Below, in pieces: positions 28,384 to 36,818 of a DNA stretch of 64,000 bases. The stretch's first letter is position 1; each line of letters opens with the position of its first letter. The notes under the pieces were generated by a model. It saw only the letters and a list, made by a program, of their open reading frames with translations, ran no database searches and was not told the DNA's origin. The DNA is from Saprospiraceae bacterium (GTDB lineage: Bacteria; Bacteroidota; Bacteroidia; Chitinophagales; Saprospiraceae). Location of the stretch: the NCBI GenBank assembly GCA_022841745.1, contig JALHQW010000012.1, forward strand, positions 101,282 through 165,281, read 5' to 3'. Made by a program: the position numbers and the translations under genes.

Positions 28384-29445
28384 ATGAAAAATTCAATCTT
28401 CTTCAACCTAATTGCTGCAATCGTTTTCATGCTTGGTTTTGCCGCCTGCCAGAAAGACGAACTCGACCCAGCCGCTGTTTATTTCAGCGATGCTGAACTG
28501 GCAGAAATCAACGACAACACCTGCCTAACCGTCATCCCTGACGACCTCGCCACCACCTTCGACGAAACACCGCCGACGGAAGGCATCGAGGAACGTGCCA
28601 CCGGAATGAAAAACAAGTTTTGGCCAACTGGCGGCACCATCCGGGTGAAATTCCTGAACGGTTCTGCTTACTTGCAAAACAAGGTGATGCAATACGCCGA
28701 GCAATGGGAGCAAAACGCCAATATCAATTTGGTGAAAGTGACCTCCGGTAATTCAGAGATACGGGTCAATTTCAGCAGTGAGGGCAACTTTTCGGTTCTC
28801 GGCACCGATGCGCAGGCCGTTTCCCAAAGCCAAAAGACCATGAACCTAGCCTTGACGGACAACAGCTCCGAGGCGATTATCCGCAGGAAGGCGTTGCACG
28901 AGTTTGGCCATGCCATCGGACTCACTCACGAGCACCAAAGCCCCTTGGCAAACATACCCTGGAACGTGCCTGCTGTTTACACTTTTTACGAACAAATTGG
29001 TTGGACGCAGCAGAAGGTTGACCAACAAATTTTGACCAAAAAGACATGGGCACAAACGCAGCATACCGACTATGACCAACAATCCATCATGCAATACCCA
29101 GTGGCAGCCCAATTGACTACCAACGGCTTTTCCATCACGGAAAGCACCCAACTTTCCACCACAGACAAGAACTTTATTGGCCGCATCTATTCCAACCAAA
29201 AAATCAAAGTGCGCCATGCCGCCAACACCACCTACGCCATCACCTTTTGGCTGTACGGCATCTACCATACCATCCAGCCCGGCGAGAGTATGTGGGTGCC
29301 CGCCAAGACCAGCGGCAACCAACTCAGCATCTGGGAGTGCATCGGCAACAACTGCGCATGGGACGGCTACGCCCCGCCTTATGGCTACAACTACAAAATA
29401 GTGTCGCAGGGAAGCAATGGGAACTTGACGCTGGCCTACGATTGA
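28384..29445 (+). CDS. Astacin-like (M12A) metalloprotease lipoprotein
   Basis: 353 residues. Lipobox MLGFAAC, then a catalytic domain with the full zinc motif HEFGHAIGLTHEH (about residues 168-180) and a Met-turn in YDQQSIMQYP. The C-terminal ~80 residues (from IKVRHAANTTY) form a domain with W-E-C-I and N-x-KI motifs that matches the C-terminus of the papain-like lipoprotein at 14630-15823. Probably anchored in a membrane and acting outside the cytoplasm. Confidence 0.88.
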   Translation: MKNSIFFNLIAAIVFMLGFAACQKDELDPAAVYFSDAELAEINDNTCLTVIPDDLATTFDETPPTEGIEERATGMKNKFWPTGGTIRVKFLNGSAYLQNKVMQYAEQWEQNANINLVKVTSGNSEIRVNFSSEGNFSVLGTDAQAVSQSQKTMNLALTDNSSEAIIRRKALHEFGHAIGLTHEHQSPLANIPWNVPAVYTFYEQIGWTQQKVDQQILTKKTWAQTQHTDYDQQSIMQYPVAAQLTTNGFSITESTQLSTTDKNFIGRIYSNQKIKVRHAANTTYAITFWLYGIYHTIQPGESMWVPAKTSGNQLSIWECIGNNCAWDGYAPPYGYNYKIVSQGSNGNLTLAYD

Positions 29446-29598
29446 AGACCGCATGAGGGCTGGGACACTTTAATCCACATACCACGGTAAATGAAAAAAT
29501 GCCCGGTGCAATCGGGGCCCCAAGCAATGACATTCGATTGCCCTGGCATCGCTATATCCATTTTTAACCGCCCTTTCGGGCAATAAACTATTTGTGCT

Positions 29599-29931
29599 AT
29601 GTTTAAAATCCTTGTTTTCCTGCTGTATTTTTTACCAGGCAATATGCAGCCCAACAAACTGTGCAACTGCCCACAGGTATCCAACCTCCAAACCATTGGA
29701 AAAACGAGCACCTCGTATTCCATTTCATGGAGTGGTAATTCCTTCGCAAGTGCCTACACCGTGAAGTACACCCGCCAAGAAGATGGGTACGCAAGCCCTG
29801 AGTTCTCCGCTCCCAACGGTTCCTTCACGTTCAGCAATTTGACTACCGGGCATTATACGTTCCAGGTAGCGGCTGTTTGCAACGGTGAGAAGAGCAGTTT
29901 CATTGGCGTGGAGGACATCATTGACAATTGA
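29599..29931 (+). CDS. Small secreted fibronectin type III-like protein
   Basis: 110 residues: a signal peptide (MFKILVFLLYFLPGN) and one beta-sandwich domain with the typical pattern SYSISWSGN...AYTVKYT...FTFSNLTTGHYTFQVAAVC. A single FnIII-like fold with no catalytic part. It could bind or modify surface partners. Confidence 0.6.
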   Translation: MFKILVFLLYFLPGNMQPNKLCNCPQVSNLQTIGKTSTSYSISWSGNSFASAYTVKYTRQEDGYASPEFSAPNGSFTFSNLTTGHYTFQVAAVCNGEKSSFIGVEDIIDN

Positions 29932-29943
29932 GCGGCCAATGGT

Positions 29944-31410
29944 TCAATGGCGGAGGGACGCTTTCAGTTCCTCCGTCTTTTCTTTCAGCCAATCCTTAAG
30001 TGCAATCGGTTTCAAGCCCATATAGTTGACAATAAAAGCATCCACGGCGGATTTGGACTGCCCTGGCGTAAGCGCCAACTTCAGCAAAGCCTTGAACCCT
30101 TTCAAGAAATTGCGGTATTCCTCCTTTTTGGACTTTGAAATCGTTTTATTGCCATGTAGGTAGCGGTCGAAATTCTTCAATTGGCGCTCCACAGGCTCAA
30201 GCTCCCCATCGTGCCGGAAAAGCTCATAGCAGGCGCGCAGCGAAAGCGAACGGGCACGAAGGTTATAAATGTCATGGCTACGCTGTGGCATTGGCTCCAA
30301 ATGTTTTAGGGCAGTGCGGTAGTGGGAATGCTGGCCAGTACCCATGCCTCGTTGGAAATAAATGGAGCCGAGGGAGAGGCGTTCCACCATTTCTCTTTCC
30401 GCCACTGGCAAGTATCGTTTCTGCCGCTGGAGGAATTCGAGTGCCCAGTCGTACTCCCCCAGTTTTGCGGCTGAAATGACCATGTTGAGGAAATGGTTCG
30501 GAGGGATTTTGCCGTTCGAACCCACCGAGAGGCCCATCTCGAAAGAGGTTCTGTAAAGTTCGAAGACCCAACGTGAAGGCGATGCTGCCCCTGTGGCAGA
30601 GAATCGGATGGCCTTTGAGGAGAGCAGTTTCAAGGCCATTTGCTGCTCACTGACCGCCATGTGCGGAAGGTGGTTGAGCACCAACGACCTCACTTCCTCA
30701 AAACTGCCCAACCCGTCTTGGTCGTTCAAGAGCCGGAAAAGGGCCTGAAAGGATTGCAGCACGGGGAACTTGCCGGGCTGCTTCTCTTCAAAACGTCTGG
30801 TTGTCTCCAAAAAAGTCAGCCGCTCGTGGGCATCAATGACCTGTTGACGTACGAGGTTTTCCCCGGCATTTTGGAGGTAGGCAATGGCAAATTGGTGTTC
30901 AAGGTGCTCAATCGCCTTTTGCAGCAGGCGGTTGTCCTTGTCCAACACATCCGTTTCGGGGTGGTGGTAGAGCGACTGGTAGAGGAAGGCCGCTTCGGCG
31001 TGGAAGGCTTGGCCCCGTTCGCCGGCCTCCTCCAGCTTCCGCAGCCGCTTGCCGATGGCCTCTTTGAACAGGTGGTAGTCATCCTTGCGGGCAAGCGCAC
31101 CGACAAGCAGTTCGCTGCGCAAACGGGACGACTTTTTCAGTTCCTTCAGCACGAGATAGTCCTCCAGCAGGCGGCAGGTTTCCGACTTTAGGCGGCGCAG
31201 TTTCCCGTCGTCGAAAGGCTCGTCGCCAAAGGCGTGGGCGAACAACGCCTCGTCCGGTACTTCTTTACGTGACGGCTGCGACAGCAGCTTGAAACAAGCG
31301 ATATGTTCTGGTTTCGCACCGTGCAGGGGGCAGGCCAGAAAGGTGGACACTTCGGCGATTTCGGCCTTCCCCAGCAGCCTAATCATGCTGTCCAATGTGT
31401 TGCGGGGCAT
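29944..31410 (-). CDS. Large helical protein of unknown function
   Basis: About 488 residues from ATG 31410 (a TTG at 31482 is also in frame). The protein is almost all helix, rich in Leu, Arg and Glu, with a TPR-like or HEAT-like feel (LSLRACYELFRHDGELEPVE) but no clear repeat register. No signal peptide or membrane segment. It lies next to the LytTR protein at 31647 (divergent). Confidence 0.7.
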   Translation of the reverse strand: MPRNTLDSMIRLLGKAEIAEVSTFLACPLHGAKPEHIACFKLLSQPSRKEVPDEALFAHAFGDEPFDDGKLRRLKSETCRLLEDYLVLKELKKSSRLRSELLVGALARKDDYHLFKEAIGKRLRKLEEAGERGQAFHAEAAFLYQSLYHHPETDVLDKDNRLLQKAIEHLEHQFAIAYLQNAGENLVRQQVIDAHERLTFLETTRRFEEKQPGKFPVLQSFQALFRLLNDQDGLGSFEEVRSLVLNHLPHMAVSEQQMALKLLSSKAIRFSATGAASPSRWVFELYRTSFEMGLSVGSNGKIPPNHFLNMVISAAKLGEYDWALEFLQRQKRYLPVAEREMVERLSLGSIYFQRGMGTGQHSHYRTALKHLEPMPQRSHDIYNLRARSLSLRACYELFRHDGELEPVERQLKNFDRYLHGNKTISKSKKEEYRNFLKGFKALLKLALTPGQSKSAVDAFIVNYMGLKPIALKDWLKEKTEELKASLRH

Positions 31411-31646
31411 AATTTTCAGTTTTTTTCGAGTGCCGGTTTTCCGGCAAACCTTCAATTGATGGATTTTTACAAGTGATTGCAAATCAAATAATTAATCAGT
31501 CAAAAATCCATAAAAAATACGCTAATAATCACAATTTTCTCTTTTACAAACCCGCTCAAAGCGGGTTGCTGGCAGTAGCTGGTGCCGATACCTTCGCCCA
31601 TGTAACAAAATAGTACACCGATGCAGCTACTCCAACCGAATACGCA

Positions 31647-31982
31647 ATGAAAGCGCCACCCGATAATCCCGGCAAAACGGTCGCCTTCCCGGTGAAGAAC
31701 GGCTACCGGATAGCCCGGTGCGCCGACATCGTTCGGTGCGAAGCGGCAGGCAATTATACAACGGTTTTCTTGGCAAACGGCCAGGATTTTTCGCTCTGCA
31801 AGCGGCTGAAGGAGGTGGAGGCGATGCTGCCGGGGGAGGTTTTTTGCCGGGTACACCAGTCGCATCTGGTGAATTTGGGGTGGGTGGAGCTATGGGTGCG
31901 GGAGGGGCTGGTGCTTGGGAATGGGGCGAGGGTGGCTGTGGCGAGGGGTAGGAAAGACGGGCTGAAGAGTCGGCTTATTTGA
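31647..31982 (+). CDS. Single-domain LytTR DNA-binding protein
   Basis: 111 residues covering a LytTR domain: an RCEAAGNYTTVFLANGQ strand pair, LKEVEAMLP helix, and FCRVHQSHLVNLGWVE, the conserved R-x-H-x-S-x-x-VN motif. There is no receiver domain, so it may be controlled by another protein or act alone as a regulator of neighbouring genes. Confidence 0.85.
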   Translation: MKAPPDNPGKTVAFPVKNGYRIARCADIVRCEAAGNYTTVFLANGQDFSLCKRLKEVEAMLPGEVFCRVHQSHLVNLGWVELWVREGLVLGNGARVAVARGRKDGLKSRLI

Positions 31983-32024
31983 TGCTGAAAACAGATTGAT
32001 AGATTTTGAACGGCTATATTTTGG

Positions 32025-32109
32025 GATGCTTCAGGCAAGGCAATTTCACGCAACGCCGCAACGTGTTGGAAATTAATGTGTTACGTGAAATTGCCTTGCG
32101 TAAAGCATC
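32025..32109. repeat. Long imperfect inverted repeat
   Basis: Arms 32025-32050 and 32084-32109 pair over 26 positions with three mismatches; the core AGGCAATTTCACG... is perfect. The 33-base loop contains CAAC and GTTG and could extend the fold. It lies in the leader of the beta-barrel gene at 32146 and may be a REP-like element. Confidence 0.75.
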
Positions 32110-32145
32110 TCTATATTTTTCAACTAAAAATTCAAATTTAAAAAA

Positions 32146-33009
32146 ATGAAAAAAATTGCTAAATCCTTTTGGGTTTTATCGCTCTCCTTGAGCCTATGCA
32201 CTGTTTGTTTGAATGCTCAAACATCTTTTTTTGTTGGGCCTATGGCAACAGGGCACATTTCAAAGTTGAACGTGTCAGGTGATTATTCAAAAGTCATTAC
32301 CCCGTGGGGAGATGATGGAGGAGATTTTATTGCCGATTTGCAAAACATAGACTCAAAATCGTTGATAGGCTACAGTGGCGGGCTTACATTAGGCTTCAAA
32401 TTCAATCGGTTCTCAGTGATGACGGGTGGCAGATTTGTGCAGAAGGGCGGCAAGTTTGAGTCAAGGGACTATAATTTCCTTGTCCCGAACTATGACCTCG
32501 CAGTTCCTCAATACTTTGATTTAAAGGATGTGGGGACATTGAAAATAAAAGAAACACAAAATTACATCCAAATACCATTGCTGGTAAGATATCAAATCTT
32601 TGGCAAGGACGTAGGGGTAACGCTATCGCTTGGCCCAGCTTTCAACATAGGTATTGGGTCTGCTACGCAAGACATCAGTTTTGAGGGGCTTACAGAAAGT
32701 GAGACTTTTCCGCCCAATAAACATAGTTTTGGCAAAGACATTCAGGATGCATACAAGCCCCAGCAGACGAGTTTTATTATTTCGCCAGGGGTGGCGCTGC
32801 CACTTGGGGAAAACGGAAGGCTGAACATCAATCTATTTTGGGAGAAGGACTTTTCAACTTCAATTAACGAGAATTATAGATTTGTTTTTACAGACCCCTA
32901 TGGGACTACTTCGCTGGTAAGTTTGGACGGGGAGAAGAAATCCAAATCTTTCGGCATCAGCATCAGCTACGAGCACCACCTTGAATTCAGAATCGGCGAT
33001 AAATACTAA
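32146..33009 (+). CDS. Outer-membrane beta-barrel protein (PorT-like fold)
   Basis: 287 residues with signal peptide (FWVLSLSLSLCTVCLNAQ). The mature protein alternates amphipathic strands (SVMTGGRFVQKGGKF; YIQIPLLVRYQIFG; FGISISYEHHLEFRI), including the IPLLxRY strand seen in Bacteroidota 'outer membrane beta-barrel' PF13568-type proteins. Possibly an eight-stranded barrel. It heads a set of same-strand genes running to 36705. Confidence 0.8.
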   Translation: MKKIAKSFWVLSLSLSLCTVCLNAQTSFFVGPMATGHISKLNVSGDYSKVITPWGDDGGDFIADLQNIDSKSLIGYSGGLTLGFKFNRFSVMTGGRFVQKGGKFESRDYNFLVPNYDLAVPQYFDLKDVGTLKIKETQNYIQIPLLVRYQIFGKDVGVTLSLGPAFNIGIGSATQDISFEGLTESETFPPNKHSFGKDIQDAYKPQQTSFIISPGVALPLGENGRLNINLFWEKDFSTSINENYRFVFTDPYGTTSLVSLDGEKKSKSFGISISYEHHLEFRIGDKY

Positions 33010-33020
33010 CCTATAAACTT

Positions 33021-33302
33021 ATGCTTGTCTGTAAAAACTGCGGGTCAGCAAACCCCGATGGCAGTGCCCGCTGCGTGAAGTGCAGGATGGTTGGCAACTT
33101 GACGCCCATAGGGGAAAACAACCTTGGCAAAAGCCAACCGGAAGCATCAAATGCAATGGTAGTGTGCAAGAATTGCGGCAGTGAAACGCCAATAGATTCT
33201 ATGAACTGCGGCCACTGCAAATTTCCGCAAAGGCAACAAAGTTTGGAAAACAAAATCATTGAATACAAACCGACCTTGAAGGTATTGAGAAATCTTGGCT
33301 AG
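33021..33302 (+). CDS. Double zinc-ribbon protein
   Basis: 93 residues with two copies of a zinc ribbon: VCKNCGSANPDGSARCVKC and VCKNCGSETPIDSMNCGHC. The four CxxC pairs imply two bound zinc ions. No enzyme domain. It starts 11 bases after the barrel gene, within the same unit as the MotA/MotB-like pair. Confidence 0.8.
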   Translation: MLVCKNCGSANPDGSARCVKCRMVGNLTPIGENNLGKSQPEASNAMVVCKNCGSETPIDSMNCGHCKFPQRQQSLENKIIEYKPTLKVLRNLG

Positions 33303-33340
33303 TCCATTTAAAATATCCAACATAAAGACAACCACAAGCC

Positions 33341-34258
33341 ATGTCGAGGAGAAATACCGAAATGTTCAACCTGTCCTTTTTGGACGTGCTTTCCGGGGCA
33401 TTGGGGGCAGTGATATTCCTTTTTATCATTACCCCAAAAGGCGGTCGACCTGCGGCAAAAACACAGCAAGTTACAGTGGCCATTGACACCTTGCACAAAC
33501 AGGTATTCGGAAGCCTTCACGACAGCCTCTTAAATAAGGATATAGGGGACACTTTGCTCGTCTTGGTAACTGAATTCAAAAAAATGCCTTCTGTTGAAGA
33601 TTGTCCAGATTGCCCTCCACCCATTATTTGCCCAGAATGCCCAAAAGTAAGGAGGGATAGAGGCAATGTCGTTGACAAAAATGTCCAACCAGAGAATTCA
33701 CCAACCCAAGATGTAACAGTAAAACCTGATAAACACGACCCTGTTACACCAGCCCCTCCAAATAACCCTAACACCCAGAACGGTGGCGAACATTCGGGCA
33801 GTAATGAGTACAATGGCGACCCACCTTCTGTGCCTTGCAAGGTATCATTTGAAGTCATTTGGGAAGATATTGGGGATAACGTGGACTTGTTTGTTTGCAA
33901 AGGGAAGGACTGCGTTTATGGAGCCAGTGGGAAACGAAACAACAACAACATCGGTCAATGGGACCCCGGAAAATCAAAAACCAAGTTTTTGGGCAGCGAC
34001 CTACGTACCACCCAAGAAGCAGTAAGGCAGTTCGATAAAATACTTCCAGGCACTTATAAAATATATGCCCATTTCAAAGAAAGCGGTAAAGGGAAAAATA
34101 GTGTCAGTGTGAAGGGATTGGTTTATACCCGAGGCGTCGGGGGAAGAGAAAAGGGGGAGACATTTTTCAAATCCTTGCCCTTGAGTAAACAAGAAAGAAC
34201 CCTATTGGGAACAGTCGAGCTAAAAGAGAACGGGGAATTCATTTTCATTAAAAACTAA
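33341..34258 (+). CDS. MotB/TolR-like membrane protein with DUF2135-like domain
   Basis: 305 residues. One N-terminal membrane segment (LSFLDVLSGALGAVIFLFII) carries the Asp expected of MotB/TolR/ExbD ion-channel subunits. A Pro/Asp-rich linker with CPDCPP-x-C-x-C Cys clusters leads to a C-terminal beta domain (EVIWEDIGDNVDLFVCKG ... GTYKIYAHF) like the vDLhV-type DUF2135 fold. It lacks an OmpA peptidoglycan-binding domain. It ends 3 bases before the MotA/TolQ-like gene, so the two are almost certainly co-translated partners. Confidence 0.65.
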   Translation: MSRRNTEMFNLSFLDVLSGALGAVIFLFIITPKGGRPAAKTQQVTVAIDTLHKQVFGSLHDSLLNKDIGDTLLVLVTEFKKMPSVEDCPDCPPPIICPECPKVRRDRGNVVDKNVQPENSPTQDVTVKPDKHDPVTPAPPNNPNTQNGGEHSGSNEYNGDPPSVPCKVSFEVIWEDIGDNVDLFVCKGKDCVYGASGKRNNNNIGQWDPGKSKTKFLGSDLRTTQEAVRQFDKILPGTYKIYAHFKESGKGKNSVSVKGLVYTRGVGGREKGETFFKSLPLSKQERTLLGTVELKENGEFIFIKN

Positions 34259-34261
34259 ATC

Positions 34262-35017
34262 ATGAACTCGAAAGCCATTCAAATAGTCATTAGCCTTTTT
34301 TCAGCCATAGCCTTTTGGTTTGTACTGATGGTATTGTCCTCATTCTCAGAGTCTGTCCCCGGGCTTAATCGGTTTTTCCAACTCCTCGGTGGCAACATCA
34401 ATGGCTATATCCAAGCGCTCATGTACGCCGCCTTTTTATATGGAACGTTCGATCTTAGGAACAACCACCAGTTCATAAAGGGGCAGTACGGTGGGTTCAA
34501 CCTTAACCTTTTGCCCACCCAAGACCAGTTGGTCATTACGCCAAAAGAAGTGAACGATATAAAATTGGGCACCATCGAGGTGGAGAAAAGAGGGTTCAAT
34601 TTCTTGGTTTCCACGTTTATCAAGAAAGCCTGCACCCAGTACAGGAACGACCAATCCGTTAGCGATACGCTCCATGTATTGGAAGCACAGGTGAACAACA
34701 GCAAGGGAGAAATTGAGGGCAACCTTGAGATGGTAAAATACATGATAAACGCCATCATGTCGCTTGGGTTTATCGGCACCCTCATCGGCCTATCGGCAGC
34801 CATCGGTATGGCCGACCTTGCTAAAACGGAAGAGGGGATGCCGAAGATAACCAGCAGCTTGAACTTTGCCTTTGACACCACTCTCGTCGCTTTGTTTTTA
34901 GGCTTGCTCCTCAATTATTATTACCACCGATATTTGGAAGACTTGGACACGTTTTACGCAAGGACGAAGTCATATATCATTGACAATTTGATTAGCAGGA
35001 TTTACGTACCAAGATAG
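34262..35017 (+). CDS. MotA/TolQ/ExbB-like proton channel protein
   Basis: 251 residues. Two N-terminal membrane segments, a cytoplasmic helical region, and two C-terminal ones (MSLGFIGTLIGLSAAI and AFDTTLVALFLGLLLNYYYH) with the G-x-x-GT-x-x-GL and A-x-x-TT patterns of the MotA/TolQ/ExbB family. These proteins form pentamers around a MotB/TolR dimer and turn ion flow into movement. The partner is the gene just upstream. No ExbB/TolQ-type TonB or Tol genes are nearby, so what it drives is unknown. Confidence 0.8.
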   Translation: MNSKAIQIVISLFSAIAFWFVLMVLSSFSESVPGLNRFFQLLGGNINGYIQALMYAAFLYGTFDLRNNHQFIKGQYGGFNLNLLPTQDQLVITPKEVNDIKLGTIEVEKRGFNFLVSTFIKKACTQYRNDQSVSDTLHVLEAQVNNSKGEIEGNLEMVKYMINAIMSLGFIGTLIGLSAAIGMADLAKTEEGMPKITSSLNFAFDTTLVALFLGLLLNYYYHRYLEDLDTFYARTKSYIIDNLISRIYVPR

Positions 35018-35076
35018 GATGACGATGCATAGAACCCCTCAGTATGAACCACTACGAATTTCAATACAATCAGGCT

Positions 35077-36705
35077 ATGACTAGAAATACAACAACCTTT
35101 ATCGCACTGTTATTGACAGTTTTTCCATTTCACCTCACGGCACAAAGCACTATATTCAATGGAAAGGAATATCTCCCCATGCCCTTTCCGGCACAAAATG
35201 ACTTAAAGTTTCCCGCCCTAGATAATATGCTGGCAGTGGACAATGCTGGTAATGTTCAGCAGAAAGACCAAAACAGAAGTCTCCCATCTTTTGCTATGAC
35301 AAAAGGCAGTGAAGGTATTTCCCCTTTTCAATACTCCTTTGAAGAAGACAGTGAAAAAGACTTTAACGAACTTTCATTGGTGGACAATTCCGCTGATTTT
35401 CCATACAGGGTGAACGTAAAACTTTTCGCTGATTTTCCCAACGGAGCAAGCACTACCTGTTCTGGGGCTTTGATTGACATTAGGCATGTCTTGACTGCAG
35501 GACACTGCGTACACTCAATAGACAAGGGTGGGTGGGCAGAAAGCATCATAGCCGCACCAGCTTATGACAATGGCATTAACCAATGGTACGGAACATCAGA
35601 AAAGGTGCATTTAATGTCTTGGACCGGCTGGACTCAAAATGAGTCATACGAACAAGACATGGCACTTATTGAACTAGACCGTCCCATCGGGGCTTTAACA
35701 GGATGGTTTGGATATGGCTACAATGACAGTGATGATTTTTACTTGAACAACACATTTCACAATCCTGGGTATCCCGCATCTACCCCCTACGATGGTGAAT
35801 ACATGTATTATTGGTACGGAAACTATGACTACACGTCAACACCAAACATCATCTATCACAACAACCAAGCGTATAGCGGCCAAAGCGGCAGCAATTCTTA
35901 TTTCAAAGACGCCAACGCTGATAGATATGTCTATGCTTGTCTCTCACATGGCAACAGTCAATCTCCATTTCATACGGGTCATACCCGATTGACAGGCGTA
36001 CGCTACAATGACATTTTGGACAAAATAAATGAACACACACCGGGGAGTCCCGACTTAATACCGTTGAAAGTAACTGTGTCTCCAAAGTCAGTTCAAGCTG
36101 GTGAAGCTTTGAATAATCTTGACTTTTATGTGCATAATTACGCTTCAGAAGCATTTCTAGGAACGGTTACAGCTGAAGTGTATCTGTCTTCAAATGCAAT
36201 TGTTTCTAGCAACGACCTATTAATCGGCACCACTTCATTTAGCAATGTAAGCATAGAAGCGAAACACACAAGTGCCTTTACTTCGTCATCTGTGGTGATA
36301 CCCCAAAATACAACGACAGATGAATACTATATCGGTATTATTATTACCAATCAAGACGCCGAAACTGATAATAACAACACGGAAAAATGGGATACATATC
36401 CGATAGAGGTTTTATCTCCTTCCCCAACAACCGAAACGAAGTTGGCAGTAGCTTCCATTTATACCTTCCCGACACCTACCGAAAACACGGTGCATTTCCG
36501 ATTTGAACTCCCCCACCCCACCGACCTCCGCCTCGATCTGCTCACCGTGGACGGACGGCTGGTGAAAACAGCCCTTGATGGGAAAACAACGAGTGGTAGT
36601 CATTTGGTGGAAGTTGAAGTTTCGGAAATGGCTGGCGGCGTTTACATCTTCCGCTTGACGAGCGAGGGAGGAGCGGCGGTTGGCCGTTTTTTAGTGGTGA
36701 GGTGA
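35077..36705 (+). CDS. Trypsin-like (S1) serine protease with T9SS sorting domain
   Basis: About 542 residues from ATG 35077, which opens the signal peptide (TFIALLLTVFPFHLTAQ). The triad is visible: His in VLTAGHC, Asp in DMALIELDRP, Ser in SGQSGSN. A CARDB-like beta domain (TVSPKSVQAGEALNNLDFYV) follows, then a type A T9SS C-terminal domain (TFPTPTENTVHFRF ... GGVYIFRLTS). Secreted to the surface or medium. It follows the MotA/TolQ-like gene by 59 bases. Confidence 0.9.
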   Translation: MTRNTTTFIALLLTVFPFHLTAQSTIFNGKEYLPMPFPAQNDLKFPALDNMLAVDNAGNVQQKDQNRSLPSFAMTKGSEGISPFQYSFEEDSEKDFNELSLVDNSADFPYRVNVKLFADFPNGASTTCSGALIDIRHVLTAGHCVHSIDKGGWAESIIAAPAYDNGINQWYGTSEKVHLMSWTGWTQNESYEQDMALIELDRPIGALTGWFGYGYNDSDDFYLNNTFHNPGYPASTPYDGEYMYYWYGNYDYTSTPNIIYHNNQAYSGQSGSNSYFKDANADRYVYACLSHGNSQSPFHTGHTRLTGVRYNDILDKINEHTPGSPDLIPLKVTVSPKSVQAGEALNNLDFYVHNYASEAFLGTVTAEVYLSSNAIVSSNDLLIGTTSFSNVSIEAKHTSAFTSSSVVIPQNTTTDEYYIGIIITNQDAETDNNNTEKWDTYPIEVLSPSPTTETKLAVASIYTFPTPTENTVHFRFELPHPTDLRLDLLTVDGRLVKTALDGKTTSGSHLVEVEVSEMAGGVYIFRLTSEGGAAVGRFLVVR

Positions 36706-36818
36706 AGGAAAATGCGCTATCGGTATAGCATTAATGAAAATTGTAACAGCCAAGTGGATTCAATTCCATTTGGCTGCTGTACTTTGTGACATTGTTTAAC
36801 TGTAAAAATCAAGATGAT

